A stretch of 64,000 bases of DNA from assembly GCA_038206395.1 (NCBI GenBank), contig JBBRAX010000005.1, positions 1-64,000 of the forward strand, in the 5' to 3' direction. A model generated the notes under the pieces. It worked only from the letters and a program-made list of their open reading frames with translations. It made no database searches and was not told where the DNA came from. The DNA comes from JAGSPQ01 sp038206395. Lineage in GTDB: Bacteria; Myxococcota; Myxococcia; Myxococcales; Myxococcaceae. Every line of letters starts with the position of its first letter. Within the stretch, counting starts at the first letter, position 1. Position numbers and translations under genes: made by a program. Shown here piece by piece: positions 34,509 to 45,412 of this stretch.

Positions 34509-37091
34509 TCAGAACACTTCGTCGGCGCCGATGTCCGGGTTGGTGTTGGTGGGGTTGGGTCGAGCTTCGGCATCGATGTCCTGGGCAGGCGCGCTGTTCG
34601 CGCCGCCGTTTTCTCGGGCAGGCGAGGTTTGGGTGAGGTGGTAGTCGCCGATTGTTGGCGCGACGAAGGCCGGGAAGGCGTAGAGGTTTCCTTGCGAAGA
34701 GGTCTCGCTGATTCCATTGACGCCCGCTTCGGTGCTGATCGGCGTGGTGCCTTCGTTTACGTACAGCGCCGGCAGCTGCATTGTGCCCACGTGGAGCAGG
34801 TTGTTCCAGAAGATCGCTGGATCCGATCGGCTGTCGGCCTCTCGCACCGCGATCTCGCTCGAGTTGGGTCCGGCGACCGGGCCGGCGACGATGATGTTGC
34901 TGCGCCAGATACCGCGCGGTCCTGGGGCAGCGGCTGGAGTGCTGAGCTGGACGCCGATGCTCACCGCTCCGAGAGGGGTAGGGGCGGAGCAGCTGGCGAC
35001 GATGGTGTTGAAGTGCACGGTGGGCCCTGCGATCGAACTGTCCCCCGAGCGCAGCTGATTGATCTGGTGGATGCCGATCGCCACCTTGCAAGGGCCGGCG
35101 CAGATGAAATTATTCACCACCGTCGAGCTCGAGCCCTCGAGTCGGACCCCGAGCACCGTGTCAGCGGCGCAGGGGCTCAACGAGGAGTCAGAACTGCCGA
35201 TCCGGTTGCGCGAGATCAGCGGCGAGCTGTCGGTGATCGCCAGGTGGACCCTCACACTTCCGGCCGGAGCAATGATCGTGTTCTCCCGGATCTCCTGACA
35301 CGAGCCCAGGCACGCCGCTGTCATGGTGCTGCAGCCGCCCGAACAGCTCAGGCCAACCGAGTTTGGCGACGCTGCCAGGCCGGCGTTGATCTGGTTGTTG
35401 ATGACCTTGCACGGCGCATCGGCCCCGGCCACGTTCGTCAGGCTCTGGAACCCACAGCTCAGGCCGATCTGGCTTTCAGGGGTGTTGGTGTTGCTCGCCA
35501 CCCCGCCCGTGAAGGTGCTGCCCGAAAACGTCACGTCGCAGCCGTCGACCGCCGCAGCGCCGACCGAGAGGCTCTTGGGGCCGGTGGTCATCCCGCCCGT
35601 CGCGGTCGAGTCGCGCACCTGCGCAGGACCCAGACCTGACAGCTTCGGGCACGCCTCGAAGACCATCCCCGCCCCGGTGAGCGCGAGGGTGATCGCCCCC
35701 GCCGTCTGGTCCGGGCAGCCCCTCGCACTGACCCGCTCGATGACCAGTGCGCCCGCGGCCCCCTGCGAGAGCAGGCCGATGCAGGTATTGGCGAGCCCGG
35801 CGACAAGCGACGAGTCCCTGATCACCGACTGGGGAGCGCCCAACAGGTGCACCGCGAAGCTTCCCAACGATCCTCTTCCGGCCTTGACCTTCACGTACTG
35901 GATCTCGATTCGAGCCGTGCTGACCCGTACGCCGACCGACGTGTTGCCGGGGCCCGCGGTCACCTCGCTGTTTCGACCCACTGTCCCTTCGAGCCGCGGA
36001 AACGCGAGCACGCCCCTGACGTCCACCGCGATTGTCTCGGGGGCCATCAGCCCGCCAGCGGCCAGCACCTCGAAGTCCTTGAGCAGCGGGCTCGCGTTGA
36101 GGATCGTGATCCCGCTCGCCCGCGCCACGGCTGGGTTGACGACCGCCTGGATCGACACCCCGTCCAGACCCGTACCCCGTCCCGCCCCGGGCGCGAACCT
36201 CAGCCCGTTCGTCGAGGTGTTGATGATCGCCGCTCTGGGCGCGCCGCCGTGCACCCAGGTATTGCCCGCCACCGCCCACCGCCCCTGGACCACCACGCCG
36301 TCGGGGATCGTCAGGTCTTCGGGGTAGGCGGCCTCCGCCGCGTTCACGGTGCTGGCGACGAAGACCGTAGGCATCCCCAGCGCGAGCGCGTGGAGGATCC
36401 CGCGCCCGATCGTCATCACCGGCAGCGCCTGGGTGCCGGGGTTGGTCTCCTTCGCGTTCAAGCAACCGCCACAGACGTATGTCCCCAGCGCGCAGCCCGG
36501 CTCGTCGACGCTGCCGTTGCAGTTGTCGTCCTTCCCGTTGCCGCAGATCTCGACCGGCGCCGGAGTCACTTCTCCGATGCAGGTTTCTCCGCCATCGACG
36601 CAGCCGGTGCGCCCCATCTTGCAGACCCCCTTCAGGCCCCCATCACCGATCACGACAGGGGCGCCGGTGTAGCAATCCTTTGCGGGGACGTTGTCGTCGA
36701 CCAGCTTGTTGCAGTCGTCATCCTCGCCGTTGCACCGCTCGCCACGCGGCCCGACCTCATTCAGGCACGAGGCGAATGCGCCCTCGGTGCATTTGGCGGT
36801 GCCTGCCTTGCAGATCCCACGCCCGAGCAGGCCCGCATCGAAGCTGAAGCAGGCAATCACCGCAGCGGTGGTGATCGTCGGGTTGGTGTCGTCACAGTCG
36901 GCTCTGAGGCAGTCGCCGGTTCCGTACCCGTCGTTGTCCCGATCGAGGCAGTGGCCTGCGTCGGGATCCACACCGCCTCCGCCTCCGGCTCCGCCGCCCG
37001 CGTCACCGAGGTTGACCACCAGATCGCAGCCGCTGCACCCCAACGATCCAGTCATCCCTGCCCACAACAGCACCGCCATCCAGAATCTCAT
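34509..37091 (-). CDS. Lipoprotein with MopE-like metal-binding motifs and a beta-helix domain
   Basis: An 860-residue lipoprotein (lipobox GSLGC). Residues after the anchor contain DRDNDGYGTGDCLRADCDD, a Ca/Cu-type MopE-like motif, then GEDDDCNKLVDD and GKDDNCNGSVDEPGC, repeated Asp/Cys metal-binding-like motifs. The rest is a right-handed parallel beta-helix by pattern: many short turns with Gly-Asn-Ser-Ile-Val runs and a C-terminal PAQDIDAEARPN and NPDIGADEVF, the closing signature of beta-helix surface proteins. Probably exposed at the cell surface. ATG 37091 is chosen as the signal-peptide start. Ligand unknown. Confidence 0.82.
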   Translation of the reverse strand: MRFWMAVLLWAGMTGSLGCSGCDLVVNLGDAGGGAGGGGGVDPDAGHCLDRDNDGYGTGDCLRADCDDTNPTITTAAVIACFSFDAGLLGRGICKAGTAKCTEGAFASCLNEVGPRGERCNGEDDDCNKLVDDNVPAKDCYTGAPVVIGDGGLKGVCKMGRTGCVDGGETCIGEVTPAPVEICGNGKDDNCNGSVDEPGCALGTYVCGGCLNAKETNPGTQALPVMTIGRGILHALALGMPTVFVASTVNAAEAAYPEDLTIPDGVVVQGRWAVAGNTWVHGGAPRAAIINTSTNGLRFAPGAGRGTGLDGVSIQAVVNPAVARASGITILNASPLLKDFEVLAAGGLMAPETIAVDVRGVLAFPRLEGTVGRNSEVTAGPGNTSVGVRVSTARIEIQYVKVKAGRGSLGSFAVHLLGAPQSVIRDSSLVAGLANTCIGLLSQGAAGALVIERVSARGCPDQTAGAITLALTGAGMVFEACPKLSGLGPAQVRDSTATGGMTTGPKSLSVGAAAVDGCDVTFSGSTFTGGVASNTNTPESQIGLSCGFQSLTNVAGADAPCKVINNQINAGLAASPNSVGLSCSGGCSTMTAACLGSCQEIRENTIIAPAGSVRVHLAITDSSPLISRNRIGSSDSSLSPCAADTVLGVRLEGSSSTVVNNFICAGPCKVAIGIHQINQLRSGDSSIAGPTVHFNTIVASCSAPTPLGAVSIGVQLSTPAAAPGPRGIWRSNIIVAGPVAGPNSSEIAVREADSRSDPAIFWNNLLHVGTMQLPALYVNEGTTPISTEAGVNGISETSSQGNLYAFPAFVAPTIGDYHLTQTSPARENGGANSAPAQDIDAEARPNPTNTNPDIGADEVF

Positions 37092-37248
37092 CAGCGCTAA
37101 CTCTACACTCGTCCACGCACCGGCCTTGGGGCCGCAGGTGGGTGTGCGCCTCACAAGGCCTCGAGGGGAATGATCGACTGCGACTGCGGGCAGGCTAGAC
37201 TGCCGCGCCACCCCGGCTGGTTAGAGGGCAAGCACCCGAAGAAGCCCC

Positions 37249-39399
37249 GTGACGACTGGCCCCGAGACCGCTCCCAGCTTGAAGGTGTTGAGACAGCTCG
37301 GGTCCGACGCTCAGTCGGAGTCCTTCCTCGCGCAGGTCGGCGGCTTCGTTGCTCCGATGGTGGTCCGGCTGGTCAGGCCGGAGCTCGCGCTCGACGGCCC
37401 GCGAATGGAGCGCTTCCTCGCCGACGCGCGGCTGCTCGCCGCGGTCTCTTCGCCCTCGCTGGTCCAGGTGCGCTCGGCCGGGCGGATGAATGACGGCCGG
37501 GTCTACGTCCTTACCGATTTTGCCGAGGGCCAGACGCTCGGAGGCAACAGCCCGCTGCAGCTGGAGGCGCTGGTCGAGCTGGGCGAGAAGCTCAGCCACG
37601 GGCTCAAGGCGCTCCACGACGCGGGGCTGGTGCTGGGGGTGCTCACCGCGAAGCAGATCCTCCTCACCGCCGACGGGCCGCGGCTGGACCCCTCAGTGGC
37701 GGCGCTCTCTCGCCCGCCCGGAGCGACCTCCGCCGCCGATGTGCACGCGCTCGCGGCGCTGCTCCAGGCGCTCGCCGGCGGCGTGGGCGACAACAACCCC
37801 TTCGAGAGCGCGCTGCTCCGGGATCTCGACGAGGCAACCACCGCGAAAGCGCTGCTGGGCGCGTTCGAGGCGGTGCGGCAGCGCTGGGGAAGCGAGACCC
37901 GGGTGAGCTCGAAGAAGCCGCCGGGGTCGAACGCCGAAGTGCTGCCCATCAAGATCGACGAACCCGATCTCACGGGCCAGCGGCTGGGAATGTACGACCT
38001 CAAGCAGATGCTCGGCGAAGGCGCGATGGGCCGAGTCTACCTCGGCAAGCACCACCGCATCGGCCGCGAGGCGGCGGTCAAAGTGCTCAAGGCCGAGCAC
38101 GCGCGCGAGAAGGATCTGGTCCAGCGCTTCATCCAGGAAGCGACCGCGGTCAGCGCGATCAAGAACGAGCACATCGTCGAGGTGCACGATTTCGGAGAAG
38201 AGGTCACCGCCAGCGGCCTGCCGCTGGTGTACTGCGTGATGGAGGTGCTGGACGGCCGCTCGCTCGCCGACGAGATCAAGCTGGGGCCGATGGAAGTGCG
38301 CCGCGCCTGCCGGATCATGCAGCAGGTTGCCCGCGCACTGGGCTCGGCGCACGCGCTGGGCGTCGTCCACCGCGACGTGAAGCCCGAGAACATCTTTCTC
38401 CACCGCCGCGACGGCGACAGCGACTACGTCAAAGTGCTCGACTTCGGCGTCGCCAAGCTGCTCAAGCCGATGGGCGGGATGCCGACCAGCAGCACCCAGG
38501 CGGGGATGATCATCGGGACCCCCGACTACATGGCGCCCGAGCAAGCGCTCGGGATCTCGACCGACCTGCGGGTCGACCTCTACGCGGTGGGCCTGGTGCT
38601 GTACGAACTGCTCGCCGGCCAGCAGCCATTTCGCGGCAACACCTTCGGGCAGCTGGTGGTCGAGATCACCACCAAGCCTCCGCCGCCGCTGCCAGTGCGC
38701 ACCCCGGGCGGAGAGCTGATGCCGCAAAGGCTCACCGAGATCGTCGCCCGGTGCCTGGCGAAGAAGCCCGAAGACCGGTGGAACGACGCGACCGAGCTTT
38801 GCGCGGCGCTTGAGCCCTTCGCCCACACCGGAAACACACTGAGCCTTCCAGCGGTCGCTGCCCCACGCAGCCGCAAGGTCCCGGTCGCAATCACGATCGC
38901 GACGGCGCTGGTGGTGGGGGCGGGAGCCATCTGGGTGCTGCGATCGCCGCAGCCGACTGCGCCGGTGATCGTGGCGTCGGTGGTGATCGAGCCGGCGGTG
39001 GCGATCGAGCCGCTGGTGGTGATCGAGCCGCCAGTGATCATGCCCCCGCCCCCGCCCGAGCCACCGTTGCCGGCCGTGCGCCCTCCCCCACCTACCGCCA
39101 AGCCGCTCGAGCGCCTCACCGGCAAGGACGTCGCGAAGGTCTTCACCCGATCGCAGACCAAGCTGCGCAGCTGCCTCTACAACAACCGCAAGCTGCTCCC
39201 GTCGAAGGAAGGCGAGCTGATGCTCAACTTCACGGTGCTCGACTCCGGCGCCGTCAGCCGGGCGAGGCTCACCACTCCGGGCTTCGAGGGAGTGGTCAGC
39301 GACTGCGTCGTCTCGCGGCTGAAGGATCTTCGTTTCCCGAGGAACCTCGAGAAGGAAGTCACCTTCGAGCTCCCGCTTGCTTATGTGTTCAAGGATTGA
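37249..39399 (+). CDS. Receptor Ser/Thr kinase with N-terminal pseudokinase and periplasmic AgmX/PglI-like domain
   Basis: A 716-residue protein. Residues 10-215 resemble a kinase fold with lost catalytic residues: Arg40 at the beta-3 Lys site, GVLTAKQILL in place of HRDxKPxN and GPRLDPSVA in place of DFG. Residues 250-515 form a full kinase: GEGAMG loop, Lys278, HRDVKPEN (Asp376, Asn381), DFG Asp398, APE at EQAL. A membrane helix (about 547-565) leads to a Pro/Val linker and a C-terminal domain (about 605-710) with AKVFTRSQTKLRSC and GVVSDCVVSRLKDLRFP, the AgmX/PglI C-terminal type. Start GTG 37249. Overlaps the FecR gene by 17 bp. Confidence 0.88.
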   Translation: MTTGPETAPSLKVLRQLGSDAQSESFLAQVGGFVAPMVVRLVRPELALDGPRMERFLADARLLAAVSSPSLVQVRSAGRMNDGRVYVLTDFAEGQTLGGNSPLQLEALVELGEKLSHGLKALHDAGLVLGVLTAKQILLTADGPRLDPSVAALSRPPGATSAADVHALAALLQALAGGVGDNNPFESALLRDLDEATTAKALLGAFEAVRQRWGSETRVSSKKPPGSNAEVLPIKIDEPDLTGQRLGMYDLKQMLGEGAMGRVYLGKHHRIGREAAVKVLKAEHAREKDLVQRFIQEATAVSAIKNEHIVEVHDFGEEVTASGLPLVYCVMEVLDGRSLADEIKLGPMEVRRACRIMQQVARALGSAHALGVVHRDVKPENIFLHRRDGDSDYVKVLDFGVAKLLKPMGGMPTSSTQAGMIIGTPDYMAPEQALGISTDLRVDLYAVGLVLYELLAGQQPFRGNTFGQLVVEITTKPPPPLPVRTPGGELMPQRLTEIVARCLAKKPEDRWNDATELCAALEPFAHTGNTLSLPAVAAPRSRKVPVAITIATALVVGAGAIWVLRSPQPTAPVIVASVVIEPAVAIEPLVVIEPPVIMPPPPPEPPLPAVRPPPPTAKPLERLTGKDVAKVFTRSQTKLRSCLYNNRKLLPSKEGELMLNFTVLDSGAVSRARLTTPGFEGVVSDCVVSRLKDLRFPRNLEKEVTFELPLAYVFKD

Positions 39400-40309
39400 A
39401 CGACGCGCAGTGGCGGCGTTGCTCCTGTTGGCAGCGCTCGGCTGCCCCGAGCCGGTCGAGCTGGCTCCTCTTCCTCCCGCGACCGTCTCGCCTGCGATGG
39501 CGGTGCTTGAGATCGCCGACGCCGGCGCCGCTGCGATCGGCGCCGTGCGGGTCGAGAAGGTGGACGCGATCGTGTTCGAGTTCGACGGCAAGGCCGAGGT
39601 TCGCCGCGGCGGCACGGGCGAGTGGGTCGCTCTCGCGGTCGGCGACGCGGTGCGAGTCAGCGACGAGGTGCGCACCTCCGCAGACGGCAACCTCGAGATC
39701 CGCTTTGGCGACGCCCGCATCCAGGTGCACGAAGGCTCGGAGCTGACGCTGAACTTCCTGGAGGCCCGCGCGATTCGCGCCCAGGTGCGCGGCCGCGTTT
39801 CCGGTGAGACGCCCGATGGCGGAGAGCTCGCGTTCGAGGGCGGCGGCGGGGTCGCGACCGGCCACGGCGGCCAGCTCTCGCTCGACGCCAACGATCGCCG
39901 CGCCGTCGCCAGCTCGCTCTTCGGCGGAGCGAGCCTCACCGCCGGCGGCGCCACCGTCGACGTGCAGCCCGGCGAGCTGGCGACCGCGCAAGGCACCTCA
40001 ATCACCCGGCCGGCGAAGATCCCCAAGCGCGTGTTGCTGAGCGTCAACTGGCCGGACCGCCGCGAGACCAACCAGGCCGCGCTCGTGATCAAGGGCCAAA
40101 CCAGCGCTTCGGCGCGGGTGCTGGTGATGGGGCGGCGGGTCGAGCCCGCGGCCGATGGATCGTTTCAGGCCGAGGTCGCGCTCAAGCGCGGTAGCCAGGG
40201 CGTCTGGGTGGTGGCGATTGATCCCCTTGGAAGGCGCAAGAGAGAGCAGCGGCAGATCACCTTCGACCCCAACGCTCCGTCCGTGAGCGGGAAGGTCGAG
40301 TACCGATGA
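39383..40309 (+). CDS. FecR-domain lipoprotein
   Basis: A 308-residue protein with a lipoprotein signal (lipobox LAALGC). The central FecR-type domain reads VRRGGTGEWVALAVGD, RVSDEVRTSADGNLEIRFGD and IQVHEGSELTLN. The C-terminal part is a beta-rich domain (GQTSASARVLVMGRRV) like a carboxypeptidase-regulatory or glucodextranase-type sandwich. ATG 39383 is used; TTG 39377 is an alternative. It overlaps the kinase gene upstream and the barrel gene downstream (ATGA). Periplasmic sensor or adaptor between kinase and barrel is the inference. Confidence 0.83.
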   Translation: MCSRIERRAVAALLLLAALGCPEPVELAPLPPATVSPAMAVLEIADAGAAAIGAVRVEKVDAIVFEFDGKAEVRRGGTGEWVALAVGDAVRVSDEVRTSADGNLEIRFGDARIQVHEGSELTLNFLEARAIRAQVRGRVSGETPDGGELAFEGGGGVATGHGGQLSLDANDRRAVASSLFGGASLTAGGATVDVQPGELATAQGTSITRPAKIPKRVLLSVNWPDRRETNQAALVIKGQTSASARVLVMGRRVEPAADGSFQAEVALKRGSQGVWVVAIDPLGRRKREQRQITFDPNAPSVSGKVEYR

Positions 40310-42186
40310 TCTTCGCGCCGCTGTTGCTCGCGCTGGCTGCTTCGCCGGTGCAGGTCGAGCCGTCGGCCCTTCAGCTCGGGGTGGAGCCCGAAGCGGCGAT
40401 CGTGCTGGTGGTCCCCCTCGGCTGCAAGAGCGTGTGGGCCGTCTCGGCCAACGGCGTCGGCGCTCTCTCCACCCCCGAGAAGATCGCCGACGGCAGGTTT
40501 CGCGCCCGCTTCACCTTCCCCAAAGAGCGCTTCCCCCAGCTGGCGCTGCTGCGGTTGGAGCTCGAAGGGGAGGGCGGCGTGAAGTCCCGCCAGTGGATCG
40601 CGCTCCCGCTGATCGCCATCGCCGATCTGAAGATCGAGACCAAGCCGCGCGCGACGGTGACGGTGACGATCGGTGAGAAGACCTTCGGGCCGGCGATCGC
40701 CGACGCGCGCGGCAGGGTGACGATCGCCGCGAAGGTGCCGCCCGGCTTTCCGAGCGCGACGCTGCTGGCGGTGGATCGGGCCGGGAACCGGACCACCCGG
40801 CCGCTCGATCTGTTGCCCCGGACGTGGCCGCGCGCCGCGGGAGTGCTGGCATCTGGCGGCGAGGCGACAGCCGGACAGCAGGCCACGATCGAGATCTTCG
40901 CGGTCGAGCCCGACGGCCGGCCGCTGGCGCGGGCCGAGGGGCTGCGGGTGACCGCCCAGAGCGGGTCGATCGAAGGGGCGATCGCGGGGGAAGGCGGGCT
41001 CTTCACCGCGGCCTGGCGCGCGCCCGCCTCGGTCGCGGTGGGCGCCGACCTGATCACGATCGGCGTCGAGGGAACCAGCGCGACCACCCAGCTCGAGGTG
41101 AAGCTGAAGGCAGGCGTGCCGGCGCGGCTGGTGCTCACCCTCACCCCGCCCAGCTACCTCGCCGGCTCGGGGACGGCGGTGCGGCTGAGAATCGAAGCGG
41201 TGGACGCGGTAGGCAACCCGCTGGCGCTCGACCAGCCGCAGTTTTCGACCGACTTCGGGCGCATCGAGGCCAGCGTCGACGGGCTGCTGCTGCGGATCCC
41301 CGATGTCTTCGCGGGTAGGTCGCGGGCGACAGTCAGCGCGACGGCCAGCGGGGTCAAGGGCGAAGCGACGCTCGCGCTGGTCGCGGCGGCTCCGTCGCGG
41401 GCCGAGTTGGAGTTCCCTTCCCGCGTTGCGGCCGGCGAGACCGCAGCCGGCAAGCTGTTCATCGCCGATTCGTTTGGAAACCCGGTCGAGAAGGTGAGCG
41501 TCACCGCGGCGGTCAGCTCTGGGCGCGCGGCGGCTGTGGCGCCAGGCGCGGGCGGCGGAAACTACGAGCTCACCCTGGCGACCGATCGCGAAGATCCTCC
41601 GGGGGACCACGAATTCCAGGTGGCGGCGAATGGGCAGCAGGTGGCGCGCAAAACCCTGATGGTGATGCACTACCAGCGGCGCTGGGCGATCAAGCTCGGC
41701 GTCTTCGGCTTCGTACAGAGCAACTTGTCGCAGTGGATCTCGGTCGGGCCACGGATCGCGCTCGGACTGCGGGTTGGCGGCACCGGGCTCGACCTGCTCG
41801 CCGAAGGGGTGTTCGGCTATTACGCGCCGATTCGCAAAGCCCAGGCGGTGAACGGCGGCGAGTTCGACATCAACTTGCAGCAACTGTCGATCCTCCTCGG
41901 CGCGCGCTATTGGATTGCGTTCGGCGTGCGCACTGCGTTGCACCTCTCACTGACCGGCGGGCTGCAGAACACTGCGAGTAGGGTCACCCGCGTCGACGGC
42001 GCCGAGCTGACGAGGTCCCAGCTGCGGCTGGGCTTGACCGCGCGCGTGGGCGCCGGAGTCGGCTTCCAGCTGGGGCTTGGGAGGGTGGTGCTTCAGCTGG
42101 AGTACACCGTCGCCCCGTCCGATGGCCTGGTTCAGGGCAACCTCGGCGGCCTCGGCCTCGCAGCGGGGTACCTCGCCGCGTTCTGA
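40306..42186 (+). CDS. Exported Ig-like/invasin-type protein with C-terminal outer-membrane barrel
   Basis: A 626-residue protein with a signal peptide, about four beta-sandwich domains (LLAVDRAGNRTTRPLDLLP; VEPDGRPLARAEGLRVTAQSG; VDAVGNPLALDQ; IADSFGNPVEKVSVTAAVSSG) of the Big/invasin or filamin-like type, and a C-terminal region from about residue 460 of alternating strands ending in an aromatic-Phe terminus (GYLAAF), as in outer-membrane beta-barrels. It overlaps the FecR stop as ATGA. No protease or enzyme motif. Likely the outer-membrane end of the kinase-FecR system. Confidence 0.75.
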   Translation: MIFAPLLLALAASPVQVEPSALQLGVEPEAAIVLVVPLGCKSVWAVSANGVGALSTPEKIADGRFRARFTFPKERFPQLALLRLELEGEGGVKSRQWIALPLIAIADLKIETKPRATVTVTIGEKTFGPAIADARGRVTIAAKVPPGFPSATLLAVDRAGNRTTRPLDLLPRTWPRAAGVLASGGEATAGQQATIEIFAVEPDGRPLARAEGLRVTAQSGSIEGAIAGEGGLFTAAWRAPASVAVGADLITIGVEGTSATTQLEVKLKAGVPARLVLTLTPPSYLAGSGTAVRLRIEAVDAVGNPLALDQPQFSTDFGRIEASVDGLLLRIPDVFAGRSRATVSATASGVKGEATLALVAAAPSRAELEFPSRVAAGETAAGKLFIADSFGNPVEKVSVTAAVSSGRAAAVAPGAGGGNYELTLATDREDPPGDHEFQVAANGQQVARKTLMVMHYQRRWAIKLGVFGFVQSNLSQWISVGPRIALGLRVGGTGLDLLAEGVFGYYAPIRKAQAVNGGEFDINLQQLSILLGARYWIAFGVRTALHLSLTGGLQNTASRVTRVDGAELTRSQLRLGLTARVGAGVGFQLGLGRVVLQLEYTVAPSDGLVQGNLGGLGLAAGYLAAF

Positions 42187-42210
42187 GCGAGGGCAAGTCA
42201 GGTCAAGACG

Positions 42211-42268
42211 GATTCACCAACCGCGCGACTGTAGCCGCCAGGCCCACATGGAAGGAACGATTGGGTGC
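42211..42268. repeat. Dispersed 57-58 bp repeat, copy B
   Basis: The second copy of the repeat at 34273-34329, same plus-strand orientation, in the 120-bp gap between the barrel gene and the FHA kinase. Shared blocks are GACTGTAGCCGCC and GGAAGGAACGATTGG. Relative to flanking transcription the copies are opposite, so a shared promoter role is unlikely. Confidence 0.7.
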
Positions 42269-42306
42269 GCGCTGCCGTCTTACGGCTAAACTCACCAACC
42301 CCTTCT

Positions 42307-44415
<2,109 letters not shown>

Positions 44416-44420
44416 CGCGC

Positions 44421-45395
44421 ATGTTTGCGCTCCTTCTCGCCGCTTCGCTCGTTGCTGCAGCCCCCGCTCCTGCCAAGGCGCCTGATCCAGCGAAAGCGAA
44501 GGAGCTCTTCAACGCCGGCAAGAAGCTCTACGACCAGGGGAAGTACGGCGACGCCGTGCAGAAGTTCGAAGCGGCCTTCGAAGCGCGGCCCCACCCGGTC
44601 ATCTATTTCAACATCGGCAAGTGTTACGAGCTGATGGGCGAGAGCGGCAAGGGCGAGACGGGCAAGGCGCTGCGGGCCTACCGCGACTACCTGCGCGCGC
44701 TGCCCGATGCATCCGACAAGCAGGCCGTCGGTGACTCGATCGCCAACCTCGAACGGAAGCTGAAGGATCGCGGCCTGCAGCAGGTGCTGGTGTTCGCGGA
44801 TCCGGTGACGGCGAAGATCGAGATCGACGGCAAGGACCTCGGCGTCCAGCCGGCGTCCACCGAGCTCTCGCCTGGCCCGCACAAGCTGGTCGCCAAGGCC
44901 GACGGCTACACCCCGGTCGAGCGCACCTTCACGATGTCGTCGGTGCGGTCACAAGAAGTGACGATCAACCTCGCTCCGGTGGGCTCGACGCCGGCGGTGG
45001 CCGATGCGCCGCGGAAGGATGACGGCCTCAAGCAGCCCGCCGGGAGCACGCTCGAGCCCACGGGCACCACGACGGGCACGACGACGGGCACGCCCGAGGC
45101 GATCGTCGCGAAGAAGCCGCCGCCGCAGCAAGGCGGCAAGCGCATCTTCACCTGGGTCGCAGCAGGCGGCGCCGTCGTCGCCGGCGGCGTGGGAGCAGGC
45201 CTCGGGGTCGTCGCCGGAGGCGCCTCTTCGCAGCTTCGAGATCCCGCCACGGCCGCGACCCGCACCCGCCCGCAGGCCGACGCGCTCGTCGCGCAGGCCA
45301 ACAGCATGTCGCTGGGCGCAAACATCGCGTACGGCGTCGCCGGAGCGGCCGCCGTCACCGCGGTCATCCTGTTCTTCGTCGAAGGCCGGAACTGA
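44421..45395 (+). CDS. Exported TPR/PEGA protein with C-terminal membrane segments
   Basis: A 324-residue protein: signal peptide, a TPR-like pair (AKELFNAGKKLYDQGKYGDA and RPHPVIYFNIGKCYEL), a PEGA domain (FADPVTAKIEIDGKDLG, PHKLVAKADGY), a Thr/Gly linker and two Gly/Ala-rich hydrophobic segments. PEGA domains are usually extracytoplasmic surface-layer or peptidoglycan-associated modules. ATG 44421 is preferred; a TTG at 44412 overlaps the kinase stop. Its position suggests it is the substrate or partner of the FHA kinase, which also has PEGA. Confidence 0.76.
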   Translation: MFALLLAASLVAAAPAPAKAPDPAKAKELFNAGKKLYDQGKYGDAVQKFEAAFEARPHPVIYFNIGKCYELMGESGKGETGKALRAYRDYLRALPDASDKQAVGDSIANLERKLKDRGLQQVLVFADPVTAKIEIDGKDLGVQPASTELSPGPHKLVAKADGYTPVERTFTMSSVRSQEVTINLAPVGSTPAVADAPRKDDGLKQPAGSTLEPTGTTTGTTTGTPEAIVAKKPPPQQGGKRIFTWVAAGGAVVAGGVGAGLGVVAGGASSQLRDPATAATRTRPQADALVAQANSMSLGANIAYGVAGAAAVTAVILFFVEGRN

Positions 45396-45412
45396 CCTGT
45401 AGGGGTTTCACC

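Noticed and set aside
37693..40092. 799-residue minus-strand frame opposite the kinase and FecR genes
   Set aside because: Antisense of the kinase and FecR genes, which carry clear motifs; no domain is visible in it.
40165..41943. 592-residue minus-strand frame opposite the Ig/barrel protein
   Set aside because: Low-complexity Arg/Gly/Ala-rich translation with no motif; the plus-strand protein has a signal peptide and domains.
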